Assembly (NCBI RefSeq): GCF_028686475.1
Contig: NZ_JAQUCA010000011.1
Location: 20,355-84,354, forward strand
Origin: Giesbergeria sp.
Lineage (GTDB): Bacteria > Pseudomonadota > Gammaproteobacteria > Burkholderiales > Burkholderiaceae_C
DNA length: 64,000 nt
Direction of reading: 5' to 3'
Part shown: piece after piece, positions 33,745 through 43,961 of the stretch
Numbering within the stretch: position 1 is the first letter of the stretch
How the letters are laid out: every line of letters starts with the position of its first letter
Position numbers and translations under genes: made by a program
The notes under the pieces: generated by a model
What the model was told of the DNA's origin: nothing
Seen by the model: only the letters and a program-made list of their open reading frames with translations
The model's database searches: none

Positions 33745-36700
33745 ATGCCCGTATTAGAAGCCGTTCAAACCTTTGCCGGTATCAGCAACGAAAACGAGTT
33801 CTACAGCCACCACTACTTGGCTGAAGTCTTTAAGGGCGACATCAAAGCCCGCTTAGACGCTTGGCAGGCCAGCGAAGACCAACACCCCGGCGACGAAACC
33901 CAGCGCACCCCGGCCAAACGCCTGCAAGCCTGGGCCGGGCGCTGGTTTGGCTTGCGGGGTCAAGTGCAAAAAGGCCATGAGGCGCAAGAGCGCTGGGCCA
34001 GCTTTGTGCAACTGCAAACCGGCTTGCTGCAAGCCTTGGGCTATGCCGCCCCCTCTCGCACCCCGGCGCTGCAAGAACTGGTGCCCGGTTTGGCGCTGCC
34101 CATTTGGGAGCTACTGGGCCACCAAGCCGGTGCTGGCACCGCCTACCGCTTGGCCATCATCCCGGCCTACCAACCCAGCCGCGAAGACGAAGACCTGCTC
34201 GACCACGAACTGATGGCCCTGCACTATGGCGATGAACCCCTACCGCCCCACATCAAGGGCGAAACTTGGGCCGATTTACTCTCCGATGCCGTGTTTGGTG
34301 CCGACAACCCGCCGCGCTATGTGCTGCTGCTGGGCTTGGACGAATGGCTGCTGCTCGACCGCTACAAATGGCCCAACAACCGCGCCCTGCGCTTTAACTG
34401 GGCCGACATCCTCGACCGCAAAGACACCGACACCCTCAAAGCCGCCGCCGCCCTGCTGCACAAAGACAGCCTAGCCCCCGGCGAAGGCAGCAGCTTGCTC
34501 GAAAGTTTGGACGAAAACGCGCACAAACACGCCTTTGGTGTCAGTGAAGACCTGAAATACGCCCTGCGCGAAGCCATCCAACTGCTAGGCAACGAGGCCG
34601 CCCGCCAGTTGGACGAACAAGCCAGCGGCAGCAAAAAAAGCGTCTATTCCGGCCAATACAAACTCGAAGCCGGTGAACTCAGCCTTGAATGTTTACGCAT
34701 GGTTTATCGCCTGCTGTTCATGTTCTACATCGAAGCCCGGCCCGAGCTGGGCTATGTGCCCATCAACCAAAGCGAGGTCTATCTGAAAGGCTACAGCCTA
34801 GAAAGCCTGCGCGACCTCGAACTGCAACCCCTGACCACGCCGCAAGCCCGCGAAGGTAAATTTTTTGACCTCACCTTGCGCCGCCTGTTCAAACTGGTGG
34901 CCCAAGGCTGTGGCTTGGGCGGCGAACAAGCCCACCTGCGCGATACCAGCCACCCAGTACCCCAAGGAGCCAAAGACACCTTTGCGATGGCCCCACTCGA
35001 TAGCCGATTGTTTGACGATGCCTCCATGCCGCTGCTGGGCAAGGTGCAGTTTCCCAATGAAATTTGGCAAAAAGTTATCAAACTGCTATCGTTGAGCAAA
35101 GGCGGCAAAGGCCGCCGCGCTGGCCGGGTCAGTTACCAATTGCTTTCTATCAACCAACTGGGCGCAGTCTATGAAGCCCTGCTCAGTTACCGGGGCTTTT
35201 TTGCCGAAGAAGACCTGTACGAAGTCAAGCCCGCACCCAGAAAAGGCCGCGCTGCCAGCGACGATGCCGACGAAGACGAGGAAGAAGCCCCCGCCGACGA
35301 GCGCCCCAGCCGCTCCAGCACCTCCAGCAGCGCCGATAGCGGCCCCGACCTACTCGAAAACGCTTGGTTTGTGCCGCGCAGCCGCCTGCCAGATTATGAG
35401 GACGATGAATTGGTCTATGACCGGCAGCAAGACACCGGCAAATACCAACTGCGTATGCACCCCAAAGGCAGTTTTATCTACCGCTTGGCCGGACGCGACC
35501 GCCAAAAAAGCGCCAGTTACTACACGCCGCAGGTGCTCACGCAATGCTTGGTCAAATACGCGCTAAAAGAGCTGCTGGCCGAAAGCAATGGCCGCGTCAA
35601 AACTGCCGACGACATCCTCAGCCTGACGGTGTGCGAACCCGCGATGGGCAGCGCCGCCTTTTTGAACGAAGCCGTGAATCAACTGGCCGAAGCCTACCTA
35701 GAACGCAAACAGGCCGAGCTTAAAACCCGCATCCCGCACGACCAATACGCGCAAGAGCTGCAAAAAGTGCGTATGTACTTGGCCGACCGCAACGTCTATG
35801 GCGTGGACTTAAACCCGGTGGCGGTAGAGCTGGCCGAAGTCTCTATCTGGCTCAATGCCATTTATGGCGAGCAAGACGACAACGGCCAGCCCCTGCCCGC
35901 CCGCGTGCCGTGGTTTGGCTACCAATTGTTTGCCGGTAACAGCCTGATTGGCGCACGCCACCAAGTCTATGCCGCCGCCAGCCTGAAAAAAGCCGCTAAA
36001 CCGGCTTGGCACGAACAAGCGCCACGCCGCGCCACCGCCAGCGCCCCGCGCCGCCCGGATGAAATCTGGCATTTTTTGCTGCCCGACCCCGGCATGGCCG
36101 ACTATGGCGACAAAACCGCCAAAGCCCTCTACCCCGAAGACTTTAAGCGCCTGAAAGAATGGCACAAAGCCCTCAAGCAGCCGCTAGAAGGCTACGAACT
36201 GACCCGGCTGCAACAACTGAGCGCGCAAGTCGATACCCTGTGGGCTGAACACACCGCCGCCCTGGCCCGCGACCGCGACCGCACCGAAGACCTGTTGCAC
36301 GTTTGGCCGCACCAACCCGGCGAGGCGGCCAGCGAGCAGCAACGGCGCATCAGCCGGGCGCAAAAAGAAGCCATCCGCAAAGCCGGTTTACTGAATGAAG
36401 ATGGCGACTTGGCCACCCCCTTCCGCCGCCTGAAACTGGTGATGGACTACTGGTGCGCGCTGTGGTTTTGGCCGATTACGCGCAGTGCCGAACTGCCCAG
36501 CCGCGAACAATGGTGGATGGAAGTGGGCGCGATTTTGGAAGGCAATGTGGTGGACATTACTTCCTCCCAAGCCGATTTGGTATTCAGCCAACCTGCTACC
36601 GGCAGCGCCGCTTTGGTTTTTGGCGCGGACGATAGCGCGCCCGTGTTTATCCCGGTGCAATCGGGTTTAGATGGTTTTGCCGAGGTGCAGCCCGCGTTGG

Positions 36701-39033
36701 CCGCCGCCCCCGCGCCGCGCCTGCACGACAAGCTGGGCCAGTTGCGTATTAGCCGCCTGCGCCAACACTTTGCCCGCGTGCCCGTGGTAGAGGCCATTGC
36801 CGAACAGCGCCGCTTTATGCACTGGGAGCTGTGCTTTGCCGATGTGCTGCTGGAAAACGGCGGTTTTGACCTGATTTTGGGTAATCCGCCTTGGTTGAAA
36901 GTGGAATGGAACGAAGCCGGTATTTTGGGCGAACGCAACCCGGTGTTTGCTGTGCGCAAAATCAGTGCCAGTGATTTGGCCAAACTGCGCGCCGAAGCCT
37001 TTGAACAATTTAGCGGACTGCAAGCCGAATGGACGGACGAACTGCAAGAAGCTGAAGGCACGCAAGCCTTTTTGAATGCGGTGCAGAATTACCCACTGCT
37101 GAAGGGCGTGCAAACCAATTTGTATAAATGCTTTATGCCGCTGGCTTGGGGATTAAATAGCGCGCAGGGGGTTACTGGGTTATTGCATCCCGAAGGGCCT
37201 TATGATGACCCCAGGGGTGGGGTATTACGTGAAATTATCTATTCGCGGTTGAGAAAGCATTTTCAATTTGCAAACGCATTCTTCCTTTTTGCAGAGGTTC
37301 ACGACCAAACCCGCTATGGAATTCATATTTATGGTGCAGAACAGCGCAATATTGGCTTTGACCACATAGCCAACTTGTTCACTTCATCCACCGTCGATTC
37401 CTGCTATCGGCATGATGGCCAAGGTGAAGTGGGCGGCATCAAAAGCGCAACAGGTCAATGGAATATCGCTGGCCACCGCAACCGCATTGTGCGTGTCGAT
37501 GAGGCTGCACTGGCCACCTTTGCCCAGCTCTACGACGAACCCGGCACCCCAGCCCGCCGCGCCCGCCTACCCGCACTGCACGCCAGCGCCTTGAACAGCG
37601 TGCTGGCCAAGCTGGCCGCCTACCCGCGTCGCTTGGCCGATGTGGGCGAAGGCTACGTCTCTACCGAGATGTGGCACGAAACCATGCAGCAGAAGGACGG
37701 TACCATCAGCCGCCGCTCCAGCACCGACCCCGGCTTTGCCGCCACGCCGCACGACTGGGTGCTGTCTGGCCCGCATTTCTTTCTCGCCAACCCGTTCAAC
37801 AAAACCCCGCGCAAAGCTTGCACTGCCAGCGGCCACTACGACATCATCGACCTGCAAACCCTGCCCGACGACTACCTGCCGCGCACCAACTACCGCCCCA
37901 TGCCCGACCGCGCCGAATACCTGCGCCGCACCCCCCGCGTCAGTTGGCTAGATTGGGAAACGCTAGAAGTGACATGGGAAGGGCTGCTAGACCGCGAACA
38001 CCCAGCCAAACCCACCGAGGAAGATGCAGAGCTTTATCGCGTCAATCGGCCACGCCAACGGGCAGTGACGGAGTTTTTCCGGCTGGTGAACCGCGAAATG
38101 ATTGGGCCATCTTCAGAACGCACGCTTATCACCACCTTGGTGCCTCCCGGTGCCGCACAAGTCCATACGGTATTGGCTTCAGCGTTCAGGTCATCGCTTG
38201 AACTGGTGTCTTTTTTGGCTATGACGCAATCCATCGTGGCCGACTTTCGCGTCAAAAGCACCGGGGCAGGGCACGCCAATATTTCATTGATGTCCCAATT
38301 GCCAACGATTGGCCCAAGCGTTGCTGCCAATGTTGCTGCTGGCCTGCGTGCCCGCGCCCTCGCCCTCAACTGCCTCACCACCCACTACGCCCCCCTCTGG
38401 GAGCAGGTCTATGACCTCGACTTTGCCGACCAAAGCTGGAGCCAGCCCGGCAACCCGCGCCTGCCGCAGCACTTCTGGCCCGCCCTCACCAGCACTTGGA
38501 CGCGCACCTGCGCCCTGCGCTCCGACTACGCCCGCCGCATGGCCTTAATCGAAATCGATGTGCTGGTGGCCCAAGCCTTGGGCCTCACGCTGGCCGAGCT
38601 GCTGCTGATTTACCGCGTACAGTTCCCCGTCATGCAAGGCTACGAGCGCGACACTTGGTACGACATCACCGGCCGCATCGTCTTTACCAACAGCAAAGGC
38701 TTGGTCGGTGTCGGCCTACCACGCAGAGGCGGCCGCACCAGTCCCAAAACCCGCATCACCTTGCCCGATGGCAAAGTGCGCGAAGGCCAATTCGGCTGGG
38801 AAGACCTCTGGGCCTACCCCAGCCCCGATGCCACCGACAGCCCCGATGCCCTGCAACGCGGCGGCGCTGCACGCGTGCCCGATGGCACCACCATCACCCA
38901 ATGGGTGCAGGACGACACCCTGCCCGGCGGCCCCCGCGAAGTGCAGCGCCACTACACCGCCCCCTTCGCCCGCGCCAGCCGCGAAGACGATTACCGCGTG
39001 GCGTGGGGGTTTTTTGCCGCAAACCACCCTTGA
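33745..39033 (+). CDS. Large N6-adenine DNA methyltransferase, DrmMI/Eco57I-like
   Basis: The 1762-residue protein contains the gamma-type adenine methyltransferase core: motif [17 protein letters not shown] near 630, an acidic strand [19 protein letters not shown] near 690, and motif [15 protein letters not shown] (NPPW) near 1043. It has a large N-terminal region (1-480) without a visible nuclease motif, an acidic and serine-rich linker (about 505-540), and a C-terminal part probably used for target recognition. It is longer than most type IIG enzymes and than typical DrmMI. With the SNF2 helicase it makes a two-gene unit closed by a terminator. Likely role: marking host DNA so that the helicase-based system acts only on foreign DNA. 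Confidence 0.85.
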   Translation: MPVLEAVQTFAGISNENEFYSHHYLAEVFKGDIKARLDAWQASEDQHPGDETQRTPAKRLQAWAGRWFGLRGQVQKGHEAQERWASFVQLQTGLLQALGYAAPSRTPALQELVPGLALPIWELLGHQAGAGTAYRLAIIPAYQPSREDEDLLDHELMALHYGDEPLPPHIKGETWADLLSDAVFGADNPPRYVLLLGLDEWLLLDRYKWPNNRALRFNWADILDRKDTDTLKAAAALLHKDSLAPGEGSSLLESLDENAHKHAFGVSEDLKYALREAIQLLGNEAARQLDEQASGSKKSVYSGQYKLEAGELSLECLRMVYRLLFMFYIEARPELGYVPINQSEVYLKGYSLESLRDLELQPLTTPQAREGKFFDLTLRRLFKLVAQGCGLGGEQAHLRDTSHPVPQGAKDTFAMAPLDSRLFDDASMPLLGKVQFPNEIWQKVIKLLSLSKGGKGRRAGRVSYQLLSINQLGAVYEALLSYRGFFAEEDLYEVKPAPRKGRAASDDADEDEEEAPADERPSRSSTSSSADSGPDLLENAWFVPRSRLPDYEDDELVYDRQQDTGKYQLRMHPKGSFIYRLAGRDRQKSASYYTPQVLTQCLVKYALKELLAESNGRVKTADDILSLTVCEPAMGSAAFLNEAVNQLAEAYLERKQAELKTRIPHDQYAQELQKVRMYLADRNVYGVDLNPVAVELAEVSIWLNAIYGEQDDNGQPLPARVPWFGYQLFAGNSLIGARHQVYAAASLKKAAKPAWHEQAPRRATASAPRRPDEIWHFLLPDPGMADYGDKTAKALYPEDFKRLKEWHKALKQPLEGYELTRLQQLSAQVDTLWAEHTAALARDRDRTEDLLHVWPHQPGEAASEQQRRISRAQKEAIRKAGLLNEDGDLATPFRRLKLVMDYWCALWFWPITRSAELPSREQWWMEVGAILEGNVVDITSSQADLVFSQPATGSAALVFGADDSAPVFIPVQSGLDGFAEVQPALAAAPAPRLHDKLGQLRISRLRQHFARVPVVEAIAEQRRFMHWELCFADVLLENGGFDLILGNPPWLKVEWNEAGILGERNPVFAVRKISASDLAKLRAEAFEQFSGLQAEWTDELQEAEGTQAFLNAVQNYPLLKGVQTNLYKCFMPLAWGLNSAQGVTGLLHPEGPYDDPRGGVLREIIYSRLRKHFQFANAFFLFAEVHDQTRYGIHIYGAEQRNIGFDHIANLFTSSTVDSCYRHDGQGEVGGIKSATGQWNIAGHRNRIVRVDEAALATFAQLYDEPGTPARRARLPALHASALNSVLAKLAAYPRRLADVGEGYVSTEMWHETMQQKDGTISRRSSTDPGFAATPHDWVLSGPHFFLANPFNKTPRKACTASGHYDIIDLQTLPDDYLPRTNYRPMPDRAEYLRRTPRVSWLDWETLEVTWEGLLDREHPAKPTEEDAELYRVNRPRQRAVTEFFRLVNREMIGPSSERTLITTLVPPGAAQVHTVLASAFRSSLELVSFLAMTQSIVADFRVKSTGAGHANISLMSQLPTIGPSVAANVAAGLRARALALNCLTTHYAPLWEQVYDLDFADQSWSQPGNPRLPQHFWPALTSTWTRTCALRSDYARRMALIEIDVLVAQALGLTLAELLLIYRVQFPVMQGYERDTWYDITGRIVFTNSKGLVGVGLPRRGGRTSPKTRITLPDGKVREGQFGWEDLWAYPSPDATDSPDALQRGGAARVPDGTTITQWVQDDTLPGGPREVQRHYTAPFARASREDDYRVAWGFFAANHP

Positions 39034-39093
39034 AAATGCTTCCCAGCCCAAACGCTAACGCCTTGCCCCCGGTGGGGCGATGCGGTAAGCTGT

Positions 39094-39131
39094 GCCAGAG
39101 TGTTCTCTGGCTATTCTCTGGCCATTTTTTT
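39094..39131 (+). terminator. Terminator of the SNF2-methyltransferase operon
   Basis: GCCAGAG (39094-39100) pairs with CTCTGGC (39116-39122), followed by CA and seven T residues. A competing inner stem CCAGAG/CTCTGG also forms. It separates the operon from the following gene cassettes. Confidence 0.7.
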
Positions 39132-39163
39132 GCAGCCCCTCACCACAGAAAGGCAAAATTTTC

Positions 39164-39799
39164 ATGAAAACCCCCATAAAAAAGGTACTGTTTTTACTGC
39201 CAGCTTCTGCCGGTGAAAGAATAAGCATAGATGGTCACACCGATGCCCTCAAAGAAATAGGCATTGTCCCTGATATTATGAGACGGCTTGAAATTGAAAA
39301 TAAAGAATATATCGACGATTTCACTACCACTTTGAGCCAAAAAGGGTACGATTTAATTATTTACCCTGCATTTGATTCAGATATATTTAAGTGGGAGCGA
39401 ATTCACCAAACATCTTTCTCCCCTCAACATGAAGATGATATAGATATCAAAGCCTTCATTAAACTCTTGGAAGATAAGGGTTGCCGTCTCTTGGCAGAGT
39501 CTATGCAACTATTTGGCCAAGAAGTGAAAGTTTATGGTACACCCGCTAATTTTGCTCAACGTATAAGCGAAAAACTAAAAAAAGGAGTGGGCATGACCAA
39601 CACAACTGGCGAAAAAAAACGCACTAAGCCACAGCAGACCCAGTATTTGGGCTCTTTCACGTCACACGCCGAGGTGTTGCAGGATATGCGCCAGTTCCAG
39701 CAAGAAGTGACCCGTACACCGGCTGCCGCGCTGGCCTTTTTGAAGCGTGCAGGACTGGTTTCTGCTTCTGGCAAACCTCGGAAGCTCATCCATGGCTGA
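39164..39799 (+). CDS. Fused protein: unknown N-terminal domain plus antitoxin-like C-terminus
   Basis: The 211-residue frame has two parts. Residues 1-143 (AT-rich DNA; VLFLLPASAGERISIDGHTD, YDLIIYPAFDSDIFKWERI) form an alpha/beta domain I do not recognise. Residues 144-211 (LGSFTSHAEVLQDMRQFQQE, then ALAFLKRAGLVSASGKPRKL) look like a small antitoxin. An internal ATG at 39593 is preceded by GGAG at ideal distance, so the C-terminal part is probably also made alone. The stop codon overlaps the start of the ADP-ribosyltransferase-like gene by 8 bases, which supports a toxin-antitoxin pair. The fusion could be accidental read-through of two genes that lost a stop. Confidence 0.55.
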   Translation: MKTPIKKVLFLLPASAGERISIDGHTDALKEIGIVPDIMRRLEIENKEYIDDFTTTLSQKGYDLIIYPAFDSDIFKWERIHQTSFSPQHEDDIDIKAFIKLLEDKGCRLLAESMQLFGQEVKVYGTPANFAQRISEKLKKGVGMTNTTGEKKRTKPQQTQYLGSFTSHAEVLQDMRQFQQEVTRTPAAALAFLKRAGLVSASGKPRKLIHG

Positions 39800-40397
39800 T
39801 ATTTGGGCACTTTACCGCTGGCAACCCGCTTTTGTGCTGGGTTTCCATGGCACAGACCTTCAGGTGGTCAAGTCGGTCGTAGCAGCTCCCCAGAAAGGTT
39901 TGAGCAAGTCCGAAAGTAAAACCGAGTGGCTGGGCCACGGCGTGTACTTTTGGGAGAACGACCCTGCGCGCGCGCTAGACTGGGCTGCAAACGGAAAAAC
40001 CAAAGGCAAGGTGGATGAGCCCAGCGTAGTGGGGGCCATTATCGATTTAGGCTATTGCTTGGACTTGACTACTATCTCCGGCTTAGAGGAAGTCAAGCTG
40101 GCTTTCGAGACTTTGCGTGATACCTACCACCAAGCAGGTCTGGAGTTACCCAAAAATACAGGTGGCAAAGACAGATTACGACGTGAGTTAGATTGTGCAG
40201 TCATTCAAGCTTTACACCAATACCGCATTGACCGTGGACTTCCTGCCTACGATTCGGTAAGGGCACCCTTCCCAGAAGCCAATGACTTATACGAAGCATC
40301 TGGATTTCGGGCTAAAAATCATATTCAGGTGTGCATCATCAATACGAAACGCTGTATCAAAGGTTATTTCAAGCCCATCCAGTTGTTGACAGGTTGA
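39792..40397 (+). CDS. ADP-ribosyltransferase-fold toxin-like protein
   Basis: The ATG at 39792 lies inside the end of the upstream gene; a longer frame to 39747 is not needed. The 201-residue product reads VLGFHGTDLQVVKSVVAAPQ and EWLGHGVYFWENDPARALDW, the H-G-T and Y-F-W-E-N elements of DUF3990-like ADP-ribosyltransferase folds in which His and Tyr hold NAD. Such proteins act as toxins of bacterial TA or abortive infection pairs. The upstream small protein is the likely antitoxin. Target unknown. The stop lies inside a strong hairpin. Confidence 0.6.
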   Translation: MADIWALYRWQPAFVLGFHGTDLQVVKSVVAAPQKGLSKSESKTEWLGHGVYFWENDPARALDWAANGKTKGKVDEPSVVGAIIDLGYCLDLTTISGLEEVKLAFETLRDTYHQAGLELPKNTGGKDRLRRELDCAVIQALHQYRIDRGLPAYDSVRAPFPEANDLYEASGFRAKNHIQVCIINTKRCIKGYFKPIQLLTG

Positions 40398-40422
40398 GTT
40401 CAGCAAGGCGCTGGACTCAACC
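40392..40422 (+). other. 13-bp hairpin at the toxin gene end
   Basis: GGTTGAGTTCAGC pairs with GCTGGACTCAACC with one mismatch around a 5-base loop; the toxin stop codon is in the left arm. There is no T-run, so it may be an attenuator or RNA-stability element before the glutathione S-transferase-like gene. Confidence 0.45.
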
Positions 40423-40444
40423 AGCGTAGAGAAAATTAAACTTG

Positions 40445-41185
40445 ATGCAAAAACCATCGTCACGCCCGCTACTCTACACCTACCGTCGCTGCCCGTACGC
40501 CATGCGCGCCCGCATGGCCTTGCTGGTAGCCGATATCGCCTTTGACGCGCACGACGTCATCCTGCGTGACAAACCTGCTGCCCTGCTGGCCGCATCACCC
40601 AAAGGAACAGTGCCAGTGCTGGTTTTACCCGATGGCCAAGTGCTCGAACAAAGCTGGGACATTGTGCAATGGGCACTAAGCCATGACCAAACCAGTGCTG
40701 AAGTGCAGAGCTGGTGGAGCCGGGCACAGACCCCAGACAACCTAGCACTGCTGCGCTGCAACGATGGCGACTTCAAACACCACCTAGACCGCTACAAGTA
40801 CCCAGAGCGGTTCACTGCGGAAGATAGCGCCAGTGCTGCTGCAACGGACAGACGAGTTGGCCACCGTGACCAAGCCGTGGCTGTACTGCTGGAGCGGCTG
40901 GAGCATCGTCTGGCTGAACAACCGTTTCTGGGCGGCGCTCAACCTTGTGCCACGGATTTCGGCATCTTTCCGTTTGTCAGACAGTTTGCTGCTGTAAACC
41001 CAGCGTGGTTTGAGACCTTGCCGCTTTGGCATGTCAAAAGATGGCTTGCAGATTGGCTTCAAAGCCCCTTGTTTGAGACTTGTATGCACAAATTACCCAG
41101 CAATTTTCCAGAACTGTTCCCTGTACCCATCAAGAAAAGCCTTGTAGGTTGGGTTGCAGGCAACCCAACTTTAAATAGCCTCTGA
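40445..41185 (+). CDS. Glutathione S-transferase-like protein (copy 1)
   Basis: The 246-residue protein has an N-terminal thioredoxin-fold domain (LLYTYRRCPYAMRARMALLV, Cys16 in CPYA; GTVPVLVLPDGQVLEQSWDI with the cis-Pro and Glu-Gln-Ser glutathione-site segment) and an all-helical C-terminal domain (FLGGAQPCATDFGIFPFVRQ, NPAWFETLPLWHVKRWLADW). This is a complete GST of the type often annotated as glutaredoxin-2/GST-like. A second copy lies at 43962-44675 with most residues identical. A GST inside a defence island is odd; the pair may be passengers of gene duplication or may serve as recombination targets. The stop is followed by a promoter-like region for the YefM/RelE pair. Confidence 0.8.
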   Translation: MQKPSSRPLLYTYRRCPYAMRARMALLVADIAFDAHDVILRDKPAALLAASPKGTVPVLVLPDGQVLEQSWDIVQWALSHDQTSAEVQSWWSRAQTPDNLALLRCNDGDFKHHLDRYKYPERFTAEDSASAAATDRRVGHRDQAVAVLLERLEHRLAEQPFLGGAQPCATDFGIFPFVRQFAAVNPAWFETLPLWHVKRWLADWLQSPLFETCMHKLPSNFPELFPVPIKKSLVGWVAGNPTLNSL

Positions 41186-41250
41186 AAGGTGCTTTAAATA
41201 GTGTCTTTATCGCCTAAAATGAAAATTCAAGCCATAAAAGGAGCTGTCTG

Positions 41251-41499
41251 ATGGCACATTTGTTACTCGCCTCGGTGGCCGCCAGCGTTACAGAACTCAA
41301 ACGCGACCCGATGGGCACAGTCTTTGCGGGTGAAGGCGGCCCGGTGGCTATCCTCAATCGCAACCAACCAGCGTTTTACTGCATACCGGCCCAAGCATTT
41401 GAGGCGTTGCTCGACAGGCTCGAAGATTTGGAGCTCAACGCTTTGGCCGATGCCCGCACCAACCAGCCAGAAATTGCGGTGACGCTGGATGCGCTTTGA
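41251..41499 (+). CDS. YefM/Phd-family antitoxin
   Basis: The 82-residue protein shows the Phd/YefM (StbD-type) pattern: an N-terminal DNA-binding part SVTELKRDPMGTVFAGEGGP, then VAILNRNQPAFYCIPAQAFE and a C-terminal toxin-binding helix EALLDRLEDLELNAL. AAGGAG lies at the right distance before the ATG. It overlaps the toxin gene by 11 bases and should repress the promoter upstream (TTTAAA...TAAAAT near 41191-41220). Confidence 0.85.
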   Translation: MAHLLLASVAASVTELKRDPMGTVFAGEGGPVAILNRNQPAFYCIPAQAFEALLDRLEDLELNALADARTNQPEIAVTLDAL

Positions 41500-41770
41500 C
41501 CTGCGCTTTAAAGCTGCGGCACTGGATGAATGGCAGCGCCTAGACGCCACCATCCGCACGCAGTTTAAAAACAAACTGGCCGAGCGCCTAGACAACCCGC
41601 GCATTCCAGCCGCCAAGCTCTCGGGCCACCCAGACCGCTACAAAATCAAACTGCGCAGTGTCGGCTACCGCTTGGTGTACGAGGTGCGTGATGCCGAGGT
41701 GGTGGTGGTCGTCATTGCCGTAGGCAAGCGAGAGCGCAACCAAGTTTATGCGCTGGCGGCCAAGCGATAA
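41489..41770 (+). CDS. RelE/StbE-family toxin
   Basis: The 93-residue basic protein contains DEWQRLDATIRTQFKNKLAE near 12-31 and GHPDRYKIKLRSVGYRLVYE, ending VVVVIAVGKRERNQVYALAA: the RelE fold with the usual catalytic basic and Arg/Tyr residues. As a ribosome-dependent messenger RNA nuclease it would be neutralised by the overlapping upstream YefM-like protein. The pair probably stabilises this region of the element. Confidence 0.88.
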   Translation: MRFDLRFKAAALDEWQRLDATIRTQFKNKLAERLDNPRIPAAKLSGHPDRYKIKLRSVGYRLVYEVRDAEVVVVVIAVGKRERNQVYALAAKR

Positions 41771-41772
41771 GT

Positions 41773-42069
41773 GTGATTGAATGGATTACGACCCAAGAAG
41801 CTGCTAACCGCTGTGGCTTTTCGCGTCCTTTTGTGGCCGCTTTGCTCGATTCTGGTGCTTACCGAGGCAAGGTACAACGCACACCGGGGGGTCACCGCAA
41901 GGTGCTGGCCAGCGAGTTTCAGGCGCTCATCACCCAAGCCTCTGCCCAAGCTCGCCAAGCCGTGGATTTGACCCGTCTGGATGAAGCATCAAGCACCCCC
42001 ACCCCGGCGCGCAAGCAGTCGCGCGCCCGTGCGCAGGCGCTGGCCAAAAAATTGGGTATTGCTGCTTGA
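41773..42069 (+). CDS. Excisionase-type helix-turn-helix protein
   Basis: The frame starts with GTG at 41773, two bases after the RelE stop. The 98-residue protein has a MerR/excisionase-like DNA-binding N-terminus, WITTQEAANRCGFSRPFVAA followed by VQRTPGGHRKVLASEFQALI, and a basic, alanine-rich tail. Proteins of this type often act as antitoxins for PIN-domain toxins, but no PIN gene follows, so it may be an orphan regulator of the preceding pair. Confidence 0.75.
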   Translation: MIEWITTQEAANRCGFSRPFVAALLDSGAYRGKVQRTPGGHRKVLASEFQALITQASAQARQAVDLTRLDEASSTPTPARKQSRARAQALAKKLGIAA

Positions 42070-42138
42070 TGCCATTTTGGCTGTGCGCTAGAAACTGACT
42101 TTACCTATTCCATCAACAAAGGCCAATGACTTATAAAA

Positions 42139-42180
42139 TGTAGCAACAAATAATTGGTTTATTGATTATTTGTTGTTACA
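42139..42180. promoter_or_regulatory. 16-bp inverted repeat, operator of the split antitoxin gene
   Basis: TGTAGCAACAAATAAT pairs with ATTATTTGTTGTTACA with one mismatch around a 10-base AT-rich spacer. It lies eight bases before the ATG of a BrnA-like gene, the position expected for an autoregulatory operator. Confidence 0.6.
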
Positions 42181-42264
42181 TTAGACCGATGTTGATGCCC
42201 TACCCAGATTCCGAAATGCGCGCATTTGAAGAAGCGCTGATGCGCTCAGTAGGCCAAGCGCAAA

Positions 42265-43708
42265 GGCTCTATGTCGTTTTGTGTGGAACTTGACAACATC
42301 AAAGACAGCGGTGTACCAGTGGGCCTGACTGCGGCATGGCCGGTTGCAACGGGTTGGGCGGCAAATGCTGGAGCTTGGACATACGCAAATACGCGATAGC
42401 GATGAAGTTGCTGGCTGTCCTGAACCCTCTGGCTGCGCGCTTGGCTTGCTGGAGCAAGCCGTTCATGGCCTCCACATAGGCGTTGCTGCGCTTGTCCAGC
42501 ATCCCGCGCACCACCGCCTCCAAGCGTTCGCTCAAGGTCTTGGCCAATTTTTGGAAGGGTTCCAAGCGGCTGCGTTGGGCCCAGCTAATCCAAGCCTTCA
42601 ACTCCTTGCTCGCTTGCTCTTGCTCATTGCACGCTGCTGCACGGGCATAGACCGCACGCAGGGCCATCTTCAGGCGCCAAGCGCGCGCACTCTTGAGCGT
42701 CGAGCGCTGCAGCCAGTGCATGGCCCGGGTTTGCTTGGCACTCCAGTCCTTGGGGTTGCGCCGCATGCCCCAACTCAAGCTCTTGAGTAGTTTGCGGTCG
42801 TTCTCCCCCAAGGCTTGGCTCACCGCTTGGGACTCGGTTTTCATCTCCTGACGGCGCACGCTGTCCATCGCTTCGTTGGCCATAGCAATGATGTGGAAGC
42901 GGTCGTAGCTGATCTGTGCCTGGGGCAAGGCCTGCGCCACGCCCTTGGCATAGGCCGCACTCATGTCCTGGCAGACATGCTCGATCTGCGCGGGGTCACC
43001 ACCGTGGGCTTGAAGGTCAGCGGCGAAGTCCACCACGCTTTGGTGGTCACGTCCCTCACACGCAAACAACAGCCGCTTGGCATCGAGGTCATGCACTACG
43101 GTGATGTAGTTTTGTCCCTTGCGCAGGCTGGTTTCGTCGATACCAATGAGACTGACGCTGGACATGTCCTCTTGTGCCCGTGCGGCGCTGACGTAGTGCT
43201 CGATGCGCCGCCACAGCTGTTTGTCCGAGCAGCGCAGCAAAGCTGCGGCCTGGCGCACCGGCAGCGTTTGGCACAGCGACAAGGCCAGTGCTTCAAACAG
43301 GGCTGTGAAGCCACTGCCTTCGCGCGCCCAAGGCACATCCAGCTGTGTCGTCTTGCCACAGGCGGTGCAAGCAATGCGCGGCACCGGGGCGTGCAGCCAG
43401 GCCTCGTACTGGAAGAAGTCCAGGTGCCTCCAGTGGCGCTGTAGGCGGTCATGCACCCCTTGCCCGGCGGCTTGGCAATGGGGACAAGGCAGGCGAGTGG
43501 CCTTGCAGGTCAGCTCAAAGTCGATACGTCGACGTGCCGTGTCCAGCTCAACCTTCTCGACACTCCACGGTGCTTGCAAGCCCAGTGCGCTGGTAAACAG
43601 TGTTTCGATACCCATGCCCATCTTTCCATCCTCCTTGGCTACACGACCACTGGTGGCCTACTACTATAGATTCTCGCAGTCAAGTTCCACACGGAATGAC
43701 GAAGAGCC
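42265..43708. mobile_element. ISL3-family insertion sequence, complete
   Basis: The element is 1444 bp long with imperfect 30-bp terminal repeats that begin GGCTCT and end GTGTGGAACTTGAC (left 42265-42294, right 43679-43708). A perfect 8-bp target duplication AGCGCAAA (42257-42264 and 43709-43716) proves a simple and fairly recent insertion. Eight-base duplications and GGCTCT ends are typical of the ISL3 family. Confidence 0.95.
42299..43621 (-). CDS. ISL3-family transposase
   Basis: The 440-residue protein has the zinc-finger-like N-terminus of ISL3 transposases (CPHCQAAGQG, then ACTACGK), a helix-turn-helix region LPVRQAAALLRCSDKQLWRR, and a DDE catalytic core starting LIGIDETSLRKGQNYITVV (first Asp) with CQDMSAAYAKGVAQALPQA (second Asp) and the late helical part containing NAYVEAMNGLLQQAKRAARG (Glu). 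The gene is intact and fills the element, so it may be active. Confidence 0.92.
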   Translation of the reverse strand: MGMGIETLFTSALGLQAPWSVEKVELDTARRRIDFELTCKATRLPCPHCQAAGQGVHDRLQRHWRHLDFFQYEAWLHAPVPRIACTACGKTTQLDVPWAREGSGFTALFEALALSLCQTLPVRQAAALLRCSDKQLWRRIEHYVSAARAQEDMSSVSLIGIDETSLRKGQNYITVVHDLDAKRLLFACEGRDHQSVVDFAADLQAHGGDPAQIEHVCQDMSAAYAKGVAQALPQAQISYDRFHIIAMANEAMDSVRRQEMKTESQAVSQALGENDRKLLKSLSWGMRRNPKDWSAKQTRAMHWLQRSTLKSARAWRLKMALRAVYARAAACNEQEQASKELKAWISWAQRSRLEPFQKLAKTLSERLEAVVRGMLDKRSNAYVEAMNGLLQQAKRAARGFRTASNFIAIAYLRMSKLQHLPPNPLQPAMPQSGPLVHRCL

Positions 43709-43961
43709 AGCGCAAAGTGGTGAATTTGCCCGCGTGCATACCCCAGCAGATATTGCTGCACGGCGCAAGGCTGGGCGACCGGTAGGCACGCTCAAGGCAG
43801 CGCCTAAGCAAGCCACTACCATCCGCTTATCGCCTGAAGTGATGGCCGCATTTAAAGCCACCGGTAAAGGCTGGCAAACGCGCATTGATGCCGCGCTCAA
43901 AGACTGGCTGCAAACGCATTCGCCAGCGCAATAAATTGCCTTGACGCTAGGTGCGCTGTCA

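Larger units (their letters stand above)
42189..43934 (+). pseudogene. BrnA-like antitoxin split by ISL3 insertion
   Basis: The gene starts at 42189 (MLMPYPDSEMRAFEEALMRS) and is interrupted after 42264; it resumes at 43717 after the IS and its 8-bp duplication. The joined product of 97 residues continues SGEFARVHTPADIAARRKAG, then RPVG...ATTIRLSPEVMAAF and GKGWQTRIDAALKDWL, the BrnA-type ribbon-helix-helix antitoxin pattern. No BrnT toxin gene is adjacent. The part after the IS could be translated from an internal start, but it would lack the first 25 residues. Confidence 0.85.

Noticed and set aside
30796..39033. Complete DISARM system
   Set aside because: Separate drmA, drmB and drmC genes are missing next to the SNF2-methyltransferase pair; the DUF1998 helicase lies 10 kb away.
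40398..42188. Integron-like cassette array with attC sites
   Set aside because: The hairpins lack the attC core sites, no integron integrase is present, and the genes have their own promoters.
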